Below are positions 39,401-47,977 of a stretch of DNA of 64,000 bases, piece by piece (the stretch's first letter is position 1; every line of letters starts with the position of its first letter). A program made the translations under genes and the position numbers. This DNA comes from Candidatus Rhodobacter oscarellae. GTDB lineage: Bacteria; Pseudomonadota; Alphaproteobacteria; Rhodobacterales; Rhodobacteraceae. The stretch lies in the NCBI RefSeq assembly GCF_001078595.1, contig NZ_LFTY01000002.1, forward strand, positions 854,124-918,123, written 5' to 3'. The notes beneath the pieces are model-generated. The model saw only the letters and a list, made by a program, of their open reading frames with translations. It searched no databases and had not been told where the DNA came from.

Positions 39401-39923
39401 GAACGACATGATTGCCTCGCTTTTTCCAAAAGAGGCGCATCGGATCGCAGTGATTTCGCCTCAAGCTAAACCTAAATTCCCTAAAATGCGCCGCGCAGAT
39501 GTATCGTCGGGCATTCGTCATGATGAGGACCTGGACGCCTATGTGGACCTTACGTACCCTCACTTTAGTGAACCGGACGAGGAACCAGACGAACAAATTG
39601 GCATTCCGTTGGATTGGTCGCAAAAATACGGAGACTTATTTGGCGACGGATTTATTGGCGAGCAAACGTCCATTGACCCCGACCAGATACAAGCCAATTC
39701 CAAGTCGGATAGAATTGACCTGCTTGTGTTTGAGGATGCGAGCCTGGACCTGGGGGTGGTTCGTGCCATGGAACATACGTGGCCAACAATAGAGCGTATT
39801 TGGATAGAGTATTTGGCTTGGTTGGCGGAAATACCCAATGCCGAAAACCCCTATGCATTTGGCACCGCGGGCGTAGCTAGCCAATTCGAATTCGAAGCGG
39901 CTTTAGATTGGATGCGGGCATGA
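36417..39923 (+). CDS. Large polytopic membrane protein of the tubulin-like system
   Basis: 1168 aa. Hydrophobic segments lie near residues 5-25, 37-55, 125-155, 198-220 and 230-245. A cytoplasmic part of over 850 residues follows. It contains an alpha/beta stretch (GGTVLILCPQSQ; GGTVFAVTQNVRFMG; CIIFVEFQRLDSG) and a beta-rich C-terminal region (EEPFQVETEILVRDED; IHQPCLVLSTVNLSN). No Walker motif was found. The ATG at 36417 follows the upstream stop by 2 bp; an in-frame ATG at 36384 would add 11 residues. Its stop overlaps the next gene by ATGA. Not recognised, but strict coupling on both sides argues for a subunit of one complex. Confidence 0.7.
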   Translation: MAAFAEYLFAVFAFVIWWFVVSLAFRMSLGHQRLPRVVIGAMAFLLISIWFHVDNVPPIEVSNFVESLFGNLGASIDAAISWIGSVFGVNWATNLAVTFKNAWANFDDMISNPLSVGAGVGGLAFFANLVLVAAYVVVRLFLVGAIQLVAVFWRMATASDEQEDEEDPAASKDSFEAEGIIWWFDTRSVKTATLYFYRISVGILGVCLATYAWDHITSIPLSFRGQGIRDDILHIYWAGLIIFTGELTNAVRQKGRFDRFVERFQKAAETEEDDSLAQLFADYKTSHGHSDWLFSKEFVPDPDLPEYNAQEAHGRQAAAAGLGAFSVGKKLYRLKEGTLTDSDFDFLAKLVKVTKDYGGTVLILCPQSQHDDQRPVEDELYYPDDVGRQLISNISGSMGGTVFAVTQNVRFMGDGTAATDIEYNVIVGSEFELADAISGPQDSVYEALRRIRCIIFVEFQRLDSGVISLQIQRLRRLTDEREVSVYCQSDGRQGLLETLRNLFQVNDVDAFNPYSSTGPAQTRRFWLLWRHSSGLMARVTKFAGLTKEQNPLSETLPLLLLNTFAQRFQAAIYDPSGRIRLSDWRHRWFSVLQGRAKRNYRKLAGMVQRAQPFSLFRGKAVGQVVFQEDFSNIFDAIQRYKNFEHSGDTMIHIVSSWYPMRDFLFHKLQSENREKSYDLTANEDLKPIQPRPRHGVKQVAIELYDALSRGGVAERRIHNILYRETSDLTPSLLKKLGATSSQRGLEFLFLRVLGLDLKVKRDLDPDDRKSSIALDHAEPPKNFYLARVNWEAEGDHRRPIANIYTGDYGLTYAKNTYLSFGRGTFQVKSVKSIEEPFQVETEILVRDEDPRAEGYYARPLVKFCRNYIILNEHQRFVGTDYAEDVKKYPAILIEKGDQRRPSPGQTARRLVHLSFQRETFGRYGHEHNVPFGEAQHIDYSAMGGNDDWQGTPTGVKISRIHQPCLVLSTVNLSNQKDTKAPEIRKKVAFTLAATLNDMIASLFPKEAHRIAVISPQAKPKFPKMRRADVSSGIRHDEDLDAYVDLTYPHFSEPDEEPDEQIGIPLDWSQKYGDLFGDGFIGEQTSIDPDQIQANSKSDRIDLLVFEDASLDLGVVRAMEHTWPTIERIWIEYLAWLAEIPNAENPYAFGTAGVASQFEFEAALDWMRA

Positions 39924-42508
39924 GTTTCCGCCTTTTATTTCGGTGGCGAACTCTACTTTGGTTAGTCCTTGTTTCAATTGTATTTTTACAAGCAGCCCAG
40001 GCCCGTGTGATTGGGATCGTCTATGATGATTCCGGTTCCATGACGAATGCGGGCACTGTGCATCTGCCGACATTCGGGGCACAGTTTATCGTTTCGACCC
40101 TAGAGGGGAACGACCCAAATGACCCAGACCGTCTGTTCTACGGGCGTTTGAATCAATCTCGGCCGTCATCGCCGGGCATCAATACCACCGGTGCCCAGCA
40201 GTCTGCCATTCAAACGATCGAACGGCAATTCACATCGGGCGGGGGGAATACTCCGATAAAGATGGTCGGCGATATGCTTGATGCCATCTTGGCGGCGCAA
40301 AGGGACGGTGAAGAAGTATATCTCGTCGTCATAACGGATGGCCAATTCGGTGGCGACTTTAACCGTTTCCAGCGGCAGGTCCAAGCCGCTCTGCGCGACG
40401 CCAAAGGCCCGATCCGCAGCGAGTTCGTCCTGATAAATCCCTCCGATAGCGACAGTTTTGTGCAGTCCGTTCGAGATCAAGATGTGTTCCCTTTCTTGAA
40501 CACAAGTTTCAACGGTTCGGCTGACGATGGATTTCACAATGTTACGAATTTCGACGCGATGTTCGAGGCCGTCAAAGCCATCACAGCTCGTATTTCCGGT
40601 ACGGAAGACCTTGGCCAAGCCAACAACATCCGCAAGTCAGGTGCCACGATGACGCTGGAGAGCCCGTTCTCCATTTCGCGCATCGTTGCGGTTTCCTCTA
40701 GCGAAGATGGAAGCCCGCCGCCTAGTGTTACTTCGACTTCGTTCACCGCAACAGACACGTTCAGTTTTGATTCTGGCATGACTGAACCAGACCGGGCCTC
40801 AGGATGGAACAAAATCGTAAAGGGCTACACCCAACATTTCGTTTTTCGCCCTGCGCTTTCGCCTGGAAAACATACGCTGGAATATGATCGGCAACTAAAC
40901 AATGGATCCTTTCTACTTTTCGAAGCCGATGCAGTGGTCGATTTGCGGCTCTTTGACCCCAGCGGTCAGATGTTACAACCGGGCGCAGATGGTGTCATCG
41001 AAGTCACCTTGGATGCCGAGTATGATCTTCAGTCCCAAGTTTATTCCGAGAAATCGACAACCACTCCGGTGCCTTTTTCGGAAATCGATTCCAATGCCCG
41101 GTTCAAAACCGATGTGCGTGATCCAACCGATGCGCAAACATCCATTCCAATGCCGCGGAACGACGCGGCCGACCGTGCGGAGGGAAAAGCCACATTCACT
41201 CAGGTGGGCGAGCACACCTTGCGATCAGTGCTTCGCTGGCCTGGGTTCGTTTCACCCACGAGCAAGTCGATCAACGTGCGGGTGCTGGATCGACGTGCCG
41301 AAATGTCGATATCAATTGTGCCGACGAACCAGGACGGATCCGGCAACATTACCTTTGACGTGTTGGCGGGCGGCACATCCGCTTTGCAACGCATAGCCGT
41401 GATCAGCGTTCATGATGCCACTGGCCTAGCCGTTGAATACTCGATGACATTGAGTGAATTGCCAGGCTGGGCGGAACTGCAGCGCGCAAACGGAGACATT
41501 TTGGAGCCGAGTGATACCGTCCCAGTTTCCGAGAGTCTGACCTTGGTTGTGGACGGGAGCGCAATCACAAGCGGCAACCAAGTCAAGACGTGGCCTTTCG
41601 TTTTGGCGGCGCGTGCCGCAAGCCCCGTAATCGGTGAAGTTGAGGCGACTGGCACCATTCTGCCTGTTGTGGCGCCGGTTGTGTTGAACCCAGCCGGCCA
41701 TTCCAAAGATCCAACCGGCACCACCCCATTGCCTATGAATGGGACCGAACTGCGCGAGAATAAACACAAGACCACAGGGAAAATAAACGGTTTAGATTTC
41801 CAGATTCGAGACGCACTGAGCAGCCCGGAAATTGGAAAGAACATAGAGGTCATCACGAATGCCCCGCTTGGGGTTGGTATCATTGCAGAGGTCAATGGCG
41901 ATCTTGTATCGGCCTATCCCACCACCGCCTGGTGGTGCCCTTGTATTCTCTATTTCCGCGACGCACCGATCCAGGTCTTTGTAGAGTTCGATGATGGCAA
42001 TGGATTGCAGCAAGCACGGAGCCCAAGCCAAACTCTGCAAGTCACCGTGACTGCGCGGGAGGCGATCACAAGTTGCCTGTTAATTCTGCTGGCCATACTG
42101 ATCTTTCTTTACCTTCTAAAAGCGCTGCTGAACGGGTTGGCGACACAGCGATTTCCGAAACGCTCCATTGCCGAGATTGACGATAACTCCGAGGTGACTA
42201 AAAAGCAGCACCTGCGAGGCCGCAACCGGACTTTCTTCAAAGTGCTGGCATGGCCCATCTTTGGTGTGCCACACGAGCGCACAAGCGTTGGCGGCATTGC
42301 GTTGCAGGCGCGTAGGGGAGGGTGCCTTTTGCTGTTGACTGGGAGCAATCTGGGCTATGTCTCGGATACCTACGACGACCTTGAGGAATTCCGCGAGGAC
42401 AACCCTAAGAAAGATCAGGTCGCAATCGGGTGGCTTGAAGAGTTCCAACGCAAAGATGGCTTCGGCGAAAAGATCCGCCTATTCCGAGATATTAGCGAAG
42501 CACGTTAG
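39920..42508 (+). CDS. Membrane-anchored vWA domain protein (island vWA-2)
   Basis: 862 aa. A Sec signal peptide (residues 9-28, TLLWLVLVSIVFLQAAQA) leads straight into a vWA domain with MIDAS DDSGS (D36-S40) and the acidic strand VYLVVITDGQFGGD. The middle (residues ~300-700) is beta-rich and may consist of Ig-like modules. A single transmembrane helix (~715-737, LLILLAILIFLYLLKALL) precedes a ~125-residue cytoplasmic tail. It is thus a periplasmic metal-dependent adhesion domain tethered to the inner membrane, able to pass information to the cytoplasmic tubulin-like protein. Start by ATGA overlap at 39920. Confidence 0.78.
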   Translation: MSFRLLFRWRTLLWLVLVSIVFLQAAQARVIGIVYDDSGSMTNAGTVHLPTFGAQFIVSTLEGNDPNDPDRLFYGRLNQSRPSSPGINTTGAQQSAIQTIERQFTSGGGNTPIKMVGDMLDAILAAQRDGEEVYLVVITDGQFGGDFNRFQRQVQAALRDAKGPIRSEFVLINPSDSDSFVQSVRDQDVFPFLNTSFNGSADDGFHNVTNFDAMFEAVKAITARISGTEDLGQANNIRKSGATMTLESPFSISRIVAVSSSEDGSPPPSVTSTSFTATDTFSFDSGMTEPDRASGWNKIVKGYTQHFVFRPALSPGKHTLEYDRQLNNGSFLLFEADAVVDLRLFDPSGQMLQPGADGVIEVTLDAEYDLQSQVYSEKSTTTPVPFSEIDSNARFKTDVRDPTDAQTSIPMPRNDAADRAEGKATFTQVGEHTLRSVLRWPGFVSPTSKSINVRVLDRRAEMSISIVPTNQDGSGNITFDVLAGGTSALQRIAVISVHDATGLAVEYSMTLSELPGWAELQRANGDILEPSDTVPVSESLTLVVDGSAITSGNQVKTWPFVLAARAASPVIGEVEATGTILPVVAPVVLNPAGHSKDPTGTTPLPMNGTELRENKHKTTGKINGLDFQIRDALSSPEIGKNIEVITNAPLGVGIIAEVNGDLVSAYPTTAWWCPCILYFRDAPIQVFVEFDDGNGLQQARSPSQTLQVTVTAREAITSCLLILLAILIFLYLLKALLNGLATQRFPKRSIAEIDDNSEVTKKQHLRGRNRTFFKVLAWPIFGVPHERTSVGGIALQARRGGCLLLLTGSNLGYVSDTYDDLEEFREDNPKKDQVAIGWLEEFQRKDGFGEKIRLFRDISEAR

Positions 42509-42543
42509 CGCTTCAACAAGCATCTCCGTTTCCCGGCATCGTG

Positions 42544-44439
42544 TTACGGGCGCTTAATTTTTCGCACTCTCCCCGCTGGACCCTGGGGTTTGCTCGTACC
42601 TGATGGAGGCGCGCTACCTGTACCAGCGTTGGTCGGGGCGCCAATATCTGAGTTTGAGCCATCTTGATCCCTAAGAACCGCCCGCATCTGATCAACAAGC
42701 GAAGTGGGGAACTTGAACATCCGTGTCTCGCGGGTCTCATCAAGAACATAATTACCCTCGCCACGCGCGGTGATCCACTCCACAGCGTGTTCGAACAAAA
42801 GGCGGTTTTGCCGGTCCTGCGGTTCCTGCACCATTTGGAGGTCAGCCTCCTTTGGGTCGTCGTTCCGATGTGCCAACATGTATTGGACAGAGCGCACGAG
42901 TTGAGACTTGCCGACGTTTGTACCGATCAAAGCACAAAGGAGAATGAGTGCATCGATTGCAATCGCAAGCGCCAGAGCGAGGTAAGCAAGGGGGTCCTTA
43001 TCCACAAACAAGGCGGCCTGCGTCTTGGCGAATGGATGTGCATTTGGGCCGCGGCTTTGAGCTATCTGAAATAAATTATCTTGCATCGCCGTAATGTCCG
43101 GGTCAACGATCTGAGCGCGCGAGATACACATCGCGCCAAATTCGTTCATCTGCGCAAAACTCAGGCCCTTTCCAATGACCTTCTGCATGTCGCAATCCTG
43201 GCGCAGCGTGTCGAGTATCTTTGCTTGATCGCCGATTTTCTGGATCTCTCCAACCAACGCTGAACCACGGCAAGTTGGGATGACCGAGGGGTCTGCAGCC
43301 TTTGAATCAATCAGTTTCTGACGAAGGTCGTCGCATTCCGAAACCGTCTCGTTGAACTTGCTGAAATCCAATCCAGCAAAGCGGTTCAACTTCTCTTCGA
43401 TCGTAGCGACGTTGCCGAGCACGGGCTGATCCAGTTTGGCGTCGATGAGCGCGAGATCTCGATCGATTTCTTTTACTCGAGCGTTGTAGACAGCCTTTTC
43501 ACCGTTAAGCCGTGCCAACTCTGCGCCTTGGATGCTGGAATTTGCAACGTCGTCAACCTCGCGCTTACGCGCGGCCTCTACTTCGACAGCGCGACTTAGA
43601 TTGGCTTCGAGCCCAATCAAATCCCGCCTTTGATCTTCCATTTCCTCTTCAATGTCTTTGCATTTGGGTCCACATCCGCCGCGACTCGCTTCATCATCTC
43701 GGCGCAATTGGTTGGCATCAATTGCGTTGGTTAATTGAACTATATCGTCTTCTAACCTCTCCCGAGCGGCTTTCGCGTCGTTTAATCGTGACTGCAATTG
43801 GGCGACCTGCGCAGCGAATGATTCGTTTGAAGTGGTGGCAGCAATGATTTCCGCCTCGACACGTAGGAGTTCCGTTTCTTGCGCCAAGCGCTCGCGTAGT
43901 TTTTCATCCCGCTCGTTCCGGGCCGCGGTTTCCAGTTTTTGCGGCGCAGCTCGAGCGAGGCTCAAGACTTCCGATATGTTCTGGATCCATGCCTGCGTAG
44001 GATCATCAGCCACAAAGTTTCCCTTTTGAGCGGCGAGATTGGCTTCGACTTTGTCCTCGAGTTCTACCTCTAACGAGTTCAACAGGCTCCGCATGCGCAA
44101 CTTGGCAGATTCATCGCTACGACCGTTGTCAATTGCCACGTAGAGAGACGCGAAAGAGAAAAAGACCGAAACGCTCGCGCAAGTCAAAAAGACGATCGCG
44201 CCTACGGAAATGTAGCCAAAGCCGCGCCGCCAGTTCTGGCCAAGCCACCAACTGATTGCGAACAAGAGGCTTTGAATGCCGAATGTGCCTCCTGCGGAAA
44301 CAAGGAAAAACTCGGTAAAACTGTTAAGCCCCAAGTAAGTCGTTACAGCAGAGGCCACCGAAAGAGCCAAGGATGCGATGAATAGGACCGTGGTGACAAT
44401 ATGCCCCGGACGAAAATAGATTGATAAATTTCTCACCAC
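42544..44439 (-). CDS. Membrane protein with long periplasmic or cytoplasmic coiled coil
   Basis: 631 aa. Three helices (residues ~12-34, 42-66, 73-100) are followed by ~250 residues of heptad-rich coiled coil (~150-340, for example AARNERDEKLRERLAQETEL, QSRLNDAKAARERLEDDI), a cysteine-containing segment (GGCGPKCKD; ETVSECDDL; PTCRGSAL; QDCDMQKV), one more helix near 505-525 (YLALALAIAIDALILLCALIG) and a Pro/Gly-rich tail ending RKIKRP. The cysteine pattern favours disulfides and a periplasmic coil. Convergent with vWA-2, 35 bp apart; transcribed after the 709-aa gene. No family recognised. Confidence 0.7.
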   Translation of the reverse strand: MVRNLSIYFRPGHIVTTVLFIASLALSVASAVTTYLGLNSFTEFFLVSAGGTFGIQSLLFAISWWLGQNWRRGFGYISVGAIVFLTCASVSVFFSFASLYVAIDNGRSDESAKLRMRSLLNSLEVELEDKVEANLAAQKGNFVADDPTQAWIQNISEVLSLARAAPQKLETAARNERDEKLRERLAQETELLRVEAEIIAATTSNESFAAQVAQLQSRLNDAKAARERLEDDIVQLTNAIDANQLRRDDEASRGGCGPKCKDIEEEMEDQRRDLIGLEANLSRAVEVEAARKREVDDVANSSIQGAELARLNGEKAVYNARVKEIDRDLALIDAKLDQPVLGNVATIEEKLNRFAGLDFSKFNETVSECDDLRQKLIDSKAADPSVIPTCRGSALVGEIQKIGDQAKILDTLRQDCDMQKVIGKGLSFAQMNEFGAMCISRAQIVDPDITAMQDNLFQIAQSRGPNAHPFAKTQAALFVDKDPLAYLALALAIAIDALILLCALIGTNVGKSQLVRSVQYMLAHRNDDPKEADLQMVQEPQDRQNRLLFEHAVEWITARGEGNYVLDETRETRMFKFPTSLVDQMRAVLRDQDGSNSDIGAPTNAGTGSAPPSGTSKPQGPAGRVRKIKRP

Positions 44440-44452
44440 ATGCGATTTCCCG

Positions 44453-46582
44453 TCAGGTGACGCTTTCTGGCGCTGCTCTCTGTTTTAACATATCCAACAG
44501 CTCCTTTGCGAGTGCCGTGCCAACTTCGCGTTCGTACCAGTGAAACTGGCTTCCTTTGACCGTGGGCACCGACATGTCGTGAGGAAGTGCTCCATTCTTC
44601 GTGTAGGTTTCAACTAAATCCTCAGTTTTCGTCGAAATACTTAGTCTGTCCAACAGGCTCTGTAAGGCGCTGAAGTCTTGCACATGATCATTAACGAACC
44701 AACTTTGAATAACAGTTTTTGTCGTTTCCAAGTCGAACTCACCCTCTTTGTCTTGTTCGCTCAAAATTCTTGAAATTGTGTCGGCAGTTTTCTTTCGGAC
44801 ATGTTCGCGCAAGACCTCGTGAAGTATAGATATGTCGTTTTCCAACTCAGAAACGCCACTTCGCGGGCGTTTGACGTTCTTAACGCCCTTGTTCACAAAT
44901 AACTTTGAATCCTTACCGGCCTGCAGCGCTATCTTCTCGACAGTATCCCATAAATGATCACGTGCCAACAGCGCTGCCAACCGATCTGTTAGTGGTTGAA
45001 ACTCATTGACCGCTTCCACAGCCAGTATCCGAGCGGGGCTTCCCTTGTCTTGCGTTAACTTAGCTAACCTGTCTTTATTGCGTGCAAACTGCTTCAGGAA
45101 AATTCGCGGGTTTTCTCGATCAAATTCAACACCGAGTTTGATCATTTCAACCGCATCTCCGTTCAACACTGCTTCGTAGAGGCTCCATGCGTACTGTTTC
45201 GGTATTGCACACCATGCTTCAACTGTAATCGGCAAGACTCCAGATGAGGCGGTCAGCGTTTCCGTAAGAATCGCTGTTGAAAGTTCACGAATGATCTCTT
45301 CACTCGCTTCATTATCAAACTGTATTTCGGCGTGGAACTCTGCATATTCGGCAAACTTGGGATGCTTCAGTGCAAAGAACAAACTGGGGCGGTCGATAAA
45401 ATGATCGACTGAATAGGGAATGATTTCGACATTTTGCGGCGTCGAGTACAAGAATTTGCAAAGTTCAAAGCACGCGAACTGAAGCGGATGGCTAAGTTGC
45501 TGCGTGCTGCTCTCTCGCGGCATGACCAAGTTATCCTGAACGCGGTCTAAAAGCGATAAATTGCGGTTGCGATTTGCCATGAGTTCGTCATGCAAATAAG
45601 TGCGGACCTTGCGGGTCTCCTGCGTAAATCGGCCGCCGCCGAGGTGGCAAAGCACCAACAACCCATGCGAATTCTGAAATTTAAGCCGATTATCTACCCA
45701 ATACTCCAACACGCAATCTTCACGTGTGGTAATTGCGATACGGTCCAAAAAGCCGATTCCGAGCGGGTCGCCGTTGGGGTCTGTCCTGACCATTTTCCTG
45801 GTTACAGACAGTCCTGATACTTCCGGATTCAACCTGATGGGTTCGAATTCTTGTGTCGTGCGGATCGCTTCTTGGTCCGCGAGTAATGGGCAAACATCCG
45901 CTGATGCCAAGAAGTGCTCAAAATGCAAATCGAACTCTTCGCCGACATCGACATCATCGTCATATAGCTGCGCTGTGAGAGTCAGCTTCATCAACTCGTC
46001 GGCGACGATGGACCGAACTTCGCTTTCAGTCTCGCTGTCGTCTGGAAGGTCGATCCGAGATGTTGTGATACGAATACGCGGCGTGAACGCTATGTTTCCA
46101 AGCGGTTTTCCGGGGCGGAGTTTTGCAGCTGAAGTCTCTGAAACGTATGAAATTACTTCTGGGTTGTCTTCCAGCCATTCATAGTCAGGTCCTATACTTT
46201 CCAGCTGCAATTCAGGCGTCTCGGCAGCAGTCACATGCCAAGCCGTTCGCGTGATCATTTGTGCGCCGCTATAGCTTTCGCCCGACGCGTCTAAGTTGAT
46301 AACGATAGGTGGGAAGGTTCGATCAAAACGCGAGTCTTTTGTGACCGGCGCAATTTTGACTTGGTCGGTTTCGCGCAGATTCAGTGGGACAACCGCAATG
46401 ATCTGGCTTTCGTCTGAGTTTATGTTAGGCGCTACGCATAGGACACGCGATTGCCGGTCGTGTTTGGCCGACCCCTCAAAACGCCATGCGGCAATCAAGT
46501 GGTCCGTATCGCTTTCAACGTCGGGTCGCCCAACGATCAAAAGTGCGCGGTTTTGGTCAATCTTGTCGAAATAAAACTGCAT
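44453..46582 (-). CDS. Unknown 709-aa protein of the tubulin-like system
   Basis: 709 aa, soluble, no signal peptide. The first ~200 residues look beta-rich (MQFYFDKIDQNRALLIVGRP; VLCVAPNINSDESQIIAVVP; PRIRITTSRIDLPDD). The rest is mostly helical (ASEEIIRELSTAILTETL; SILHEVLREHVRKKTADTI). No nucleotide-binding or nuclease motif was seen. It is followed 13 bp later by the coiled-coil membrane gene and is divergent from the GTPase gene with only 84 bp between starts, so it is likely co-regulated with the GTPase. Confidence 0.65.
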   Translation of the reverse strand: MQFYFDKIDQNRALLIVGRPDVESDTDHLIAAWRFEGSAKHDRQSRVLCVAPNINSDESQIIAVVPLNLRETDQVKIAPVTKDSRFDRTFPPIVINLDASGESYSGAQMITRTAWHVTAAETPELQLESIGPDYEWLEDNPEVISYVSETSAAKLRPGKPLGNIAFTPRIRITTSRIDLPDDSETESEVRSIVADELMKLTLTAQLYDDDVDVGEEFDLHFEHFLASADVCPLLADQEAIRTTQEFEPIRLNPEVSGLSVTRKMVRTDPNGDPLGIGFLDRIAITTREDCVLEYWVDNRLKFQNSHGLLVLCHLGGGRFTQETRKVRTYLHDELMANRNRNLSLLDRVQDNLVMPRESSTQQLSHPLQFACFELCKFLYSTPQNVEIIPYSVDHFIDRPSLFFALKHPKFAEYAEFHAEIQFDNEASEEIIRELSTAILTETLTASSGVLPITVEAWCAIPKQYAWSLYEAVLNGDAVEMIKLGVEFDRENPRIFLKQFARNKDRLAKLTQDKGSPARILAVEAVNEFQPLTDRLAALLARDHLWDTVEKIALQAGKDSKLFVNKGVKNVKRPRSGVSELENDISILHEVLREHVRKKTADTISRILSEQDKEGEFDLETTKTVIQSWFVNDHVQDFSALQSLLDRLSISTKTEDLVETYTKNGALPHDMSVPTVKGSQFHWYEREVGTALAKELLDMLKQRAAPESVT

Positions 46583-46666
46583 GCAAAATAAAGTAATTGG
46601 TTGATACTCTGTGTCTACAGTACACTAAACGCGTCAGTCATTTTTTAAAAGAAACATAACGTCTGT
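46583..46666. promoter_or_regulatory. Divergent promoter between 709-aa gene and GTPase
   Basis: 84 bp, strikingly AT-rich compared with the flanking genes (for example AAAATAAAGTAATTGG and TTTTTTAAAAGAAAC). It must hold both promoters. No clear operator was found. Confidence 0.45.
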
Positions 46667-47977
46667 ATGGCAGAGCAACAGTCAAATGCGCCGAATGAGG
46701 AACCAAACGACGATGATGTCCGCTGGCGCAAGTCGGACGTGCACGCGGAAGAAGTTGAGCCTAGCCAGGCCAAAAGCACCGATGAGCCGGGAATAGACGA
46801 AAGCGAAAGCAAGCGCCGGCCTGATTTTGAAGAGCCGGCAATAAAAACAGAGCTAGAAACCGAAGCCGGCAAAAAAGCAACAGTAACTTTTGTTGGGCCA
46901 ACTCAGTCTGGAAAGTCTCATATCCTCGCGGCGATCGGATTCTCTGGGAAGGTTGGTGATGACTTGAGGCACCCCAACGGACCCAATCGGGTGTCCAGAG
47001 GAAGTTTTACGCTCGAGGGAGAAGATGGCTCGCTGGCTACCCCAGAAGTGCGAGCCCTTCGGGACCGCTTCGATGAGATGTTGCTCGCAAAACCATCTGG
47101 CAACACGGCTACCCAGGAACTCATTGAATATCAGATGACAATATCTGTTACGGTGTTTGACGGCGTGGACACGCAAAAGGAAAATAACGGTTGGGGATGG
47201 CCCAGGAAAGAGGCGGTTCTTGACGAAAGGCCTGAGCCGGAACACAAACGAACAATCTTTAAGGTCATAGACGGTCGTGGTGGCGACCTGACCATGGGCA
47301 GGTACCGGTACGAACTCCAAAAAGAAGAAAGAAATTTCATCCACGCGCATTACGACGCGCTTCTTGACTCAATTGGAGCGGTGATTTGTTTGCCATGGCG
47401 CAGCCGCCACGCAGATAAGGATGACCATGAGGATGAAATTCAAGATCGAGAGATTGACGGGCTTGAAAATCTGTTCAAGCAGCAAGCTTTTGCCAATGAG
47501 ACCAAGTTAGAGCACATCGCCGTTTGTCTGTCGAAATATGAGCTAGCCTTTCTGAACTTGGGTCGAAACGCCTATAAAAATGCGACAAGTTCAGAGGCCG
47601 CGATGCGACGCATTCGCAAATCTGGCTACACCGAAACGTTTTTTGCGCTGGAAGAGTTGCAAAGCGCCGTAGCAAACCGAAGGAATTTGAAGGTCTACGT
47701 GTTCCCCTGCTCGACTTACGGGTTTGTCGGCGGCAACGGCGCGTCGAACTTTTACCCTGCCAAAGACTTCCAGGGCCTGCTGACTCGCCAGATTCACGCG
47801 GCTGACCACGTGGCGAATGCGGAGCTTCGTGACCATTTCCCTGATCCTTTGCCGTCGAAGGTGCCACAGTCACTTTGGTACCCCTTTAACTTGGGATCCC
47901 CTTTTTATTTCGCTGCCACGGGTTTGGTGACCGGACCGCTGGCCTTTGATCTTGCTGATGTGTTAGGTGCCCCATGA
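46667..47977 (+). CDS. P-loop GTPase-like protein of the tubulin-like system
   Basis: 436 aa. A disordered acidic N-terminus (1-68) precedes a TRAFAC-like G domain: Walker A GPTQSGKS (77-84), G3-like DGRGGD (202-207) after a hydrophobic strand, an NKxD-like SKYE (289-292) after IAVCL, and a G5-like PCSTYGF. The G4 motif is degenerate, so base specificity is uncertain. The layout resembles the 'double-GTPase' group from bacterial conflict systems, usually encoded next to GTPase-associated proteins. It is coupled to the next gene by ATGA at 47974. A membrane segment near the C-terminus (FYFAATGLVTGPLAF) is weak. Confidence 0.75.
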   Translation: MAEQQSNAPNEEPNDDDVRWRKSDVHAEEVEPSQAKSTDEPGIDESESKRRPDFEEPAIKTELETEAGKKATVTFVGPTQSGKSHILAAIGFSGKVGDDLRHPNGPNRVSRGSFTLEGEDGSLATPEVRALRDRFDEMLLAKPSGNTATQELIEYQMTISVTVFDGVDTQKENNGWGWPRKEAVLDERPEPEHKRTIFKVIDGRGGDLTMGRYRYELQKEERNFIHAHYDALLDSIGAVICLPWRSRHADKDDHEDEIQDREIDGLENLFKQQAFANETKLEHIAVCLSKYELAFLNLGRNAYKNATSSEAAMRRIRKSGYTETFFALEELQSAVANRRNLKVYVFPCSTYGFVGGNGASNFYPAKDFQGLLTRQIHAADHVANAELRDHFPDPLPSKVPQSLWYPFNLGSPFYFAATGLVTGPLAFDLADVLGAP

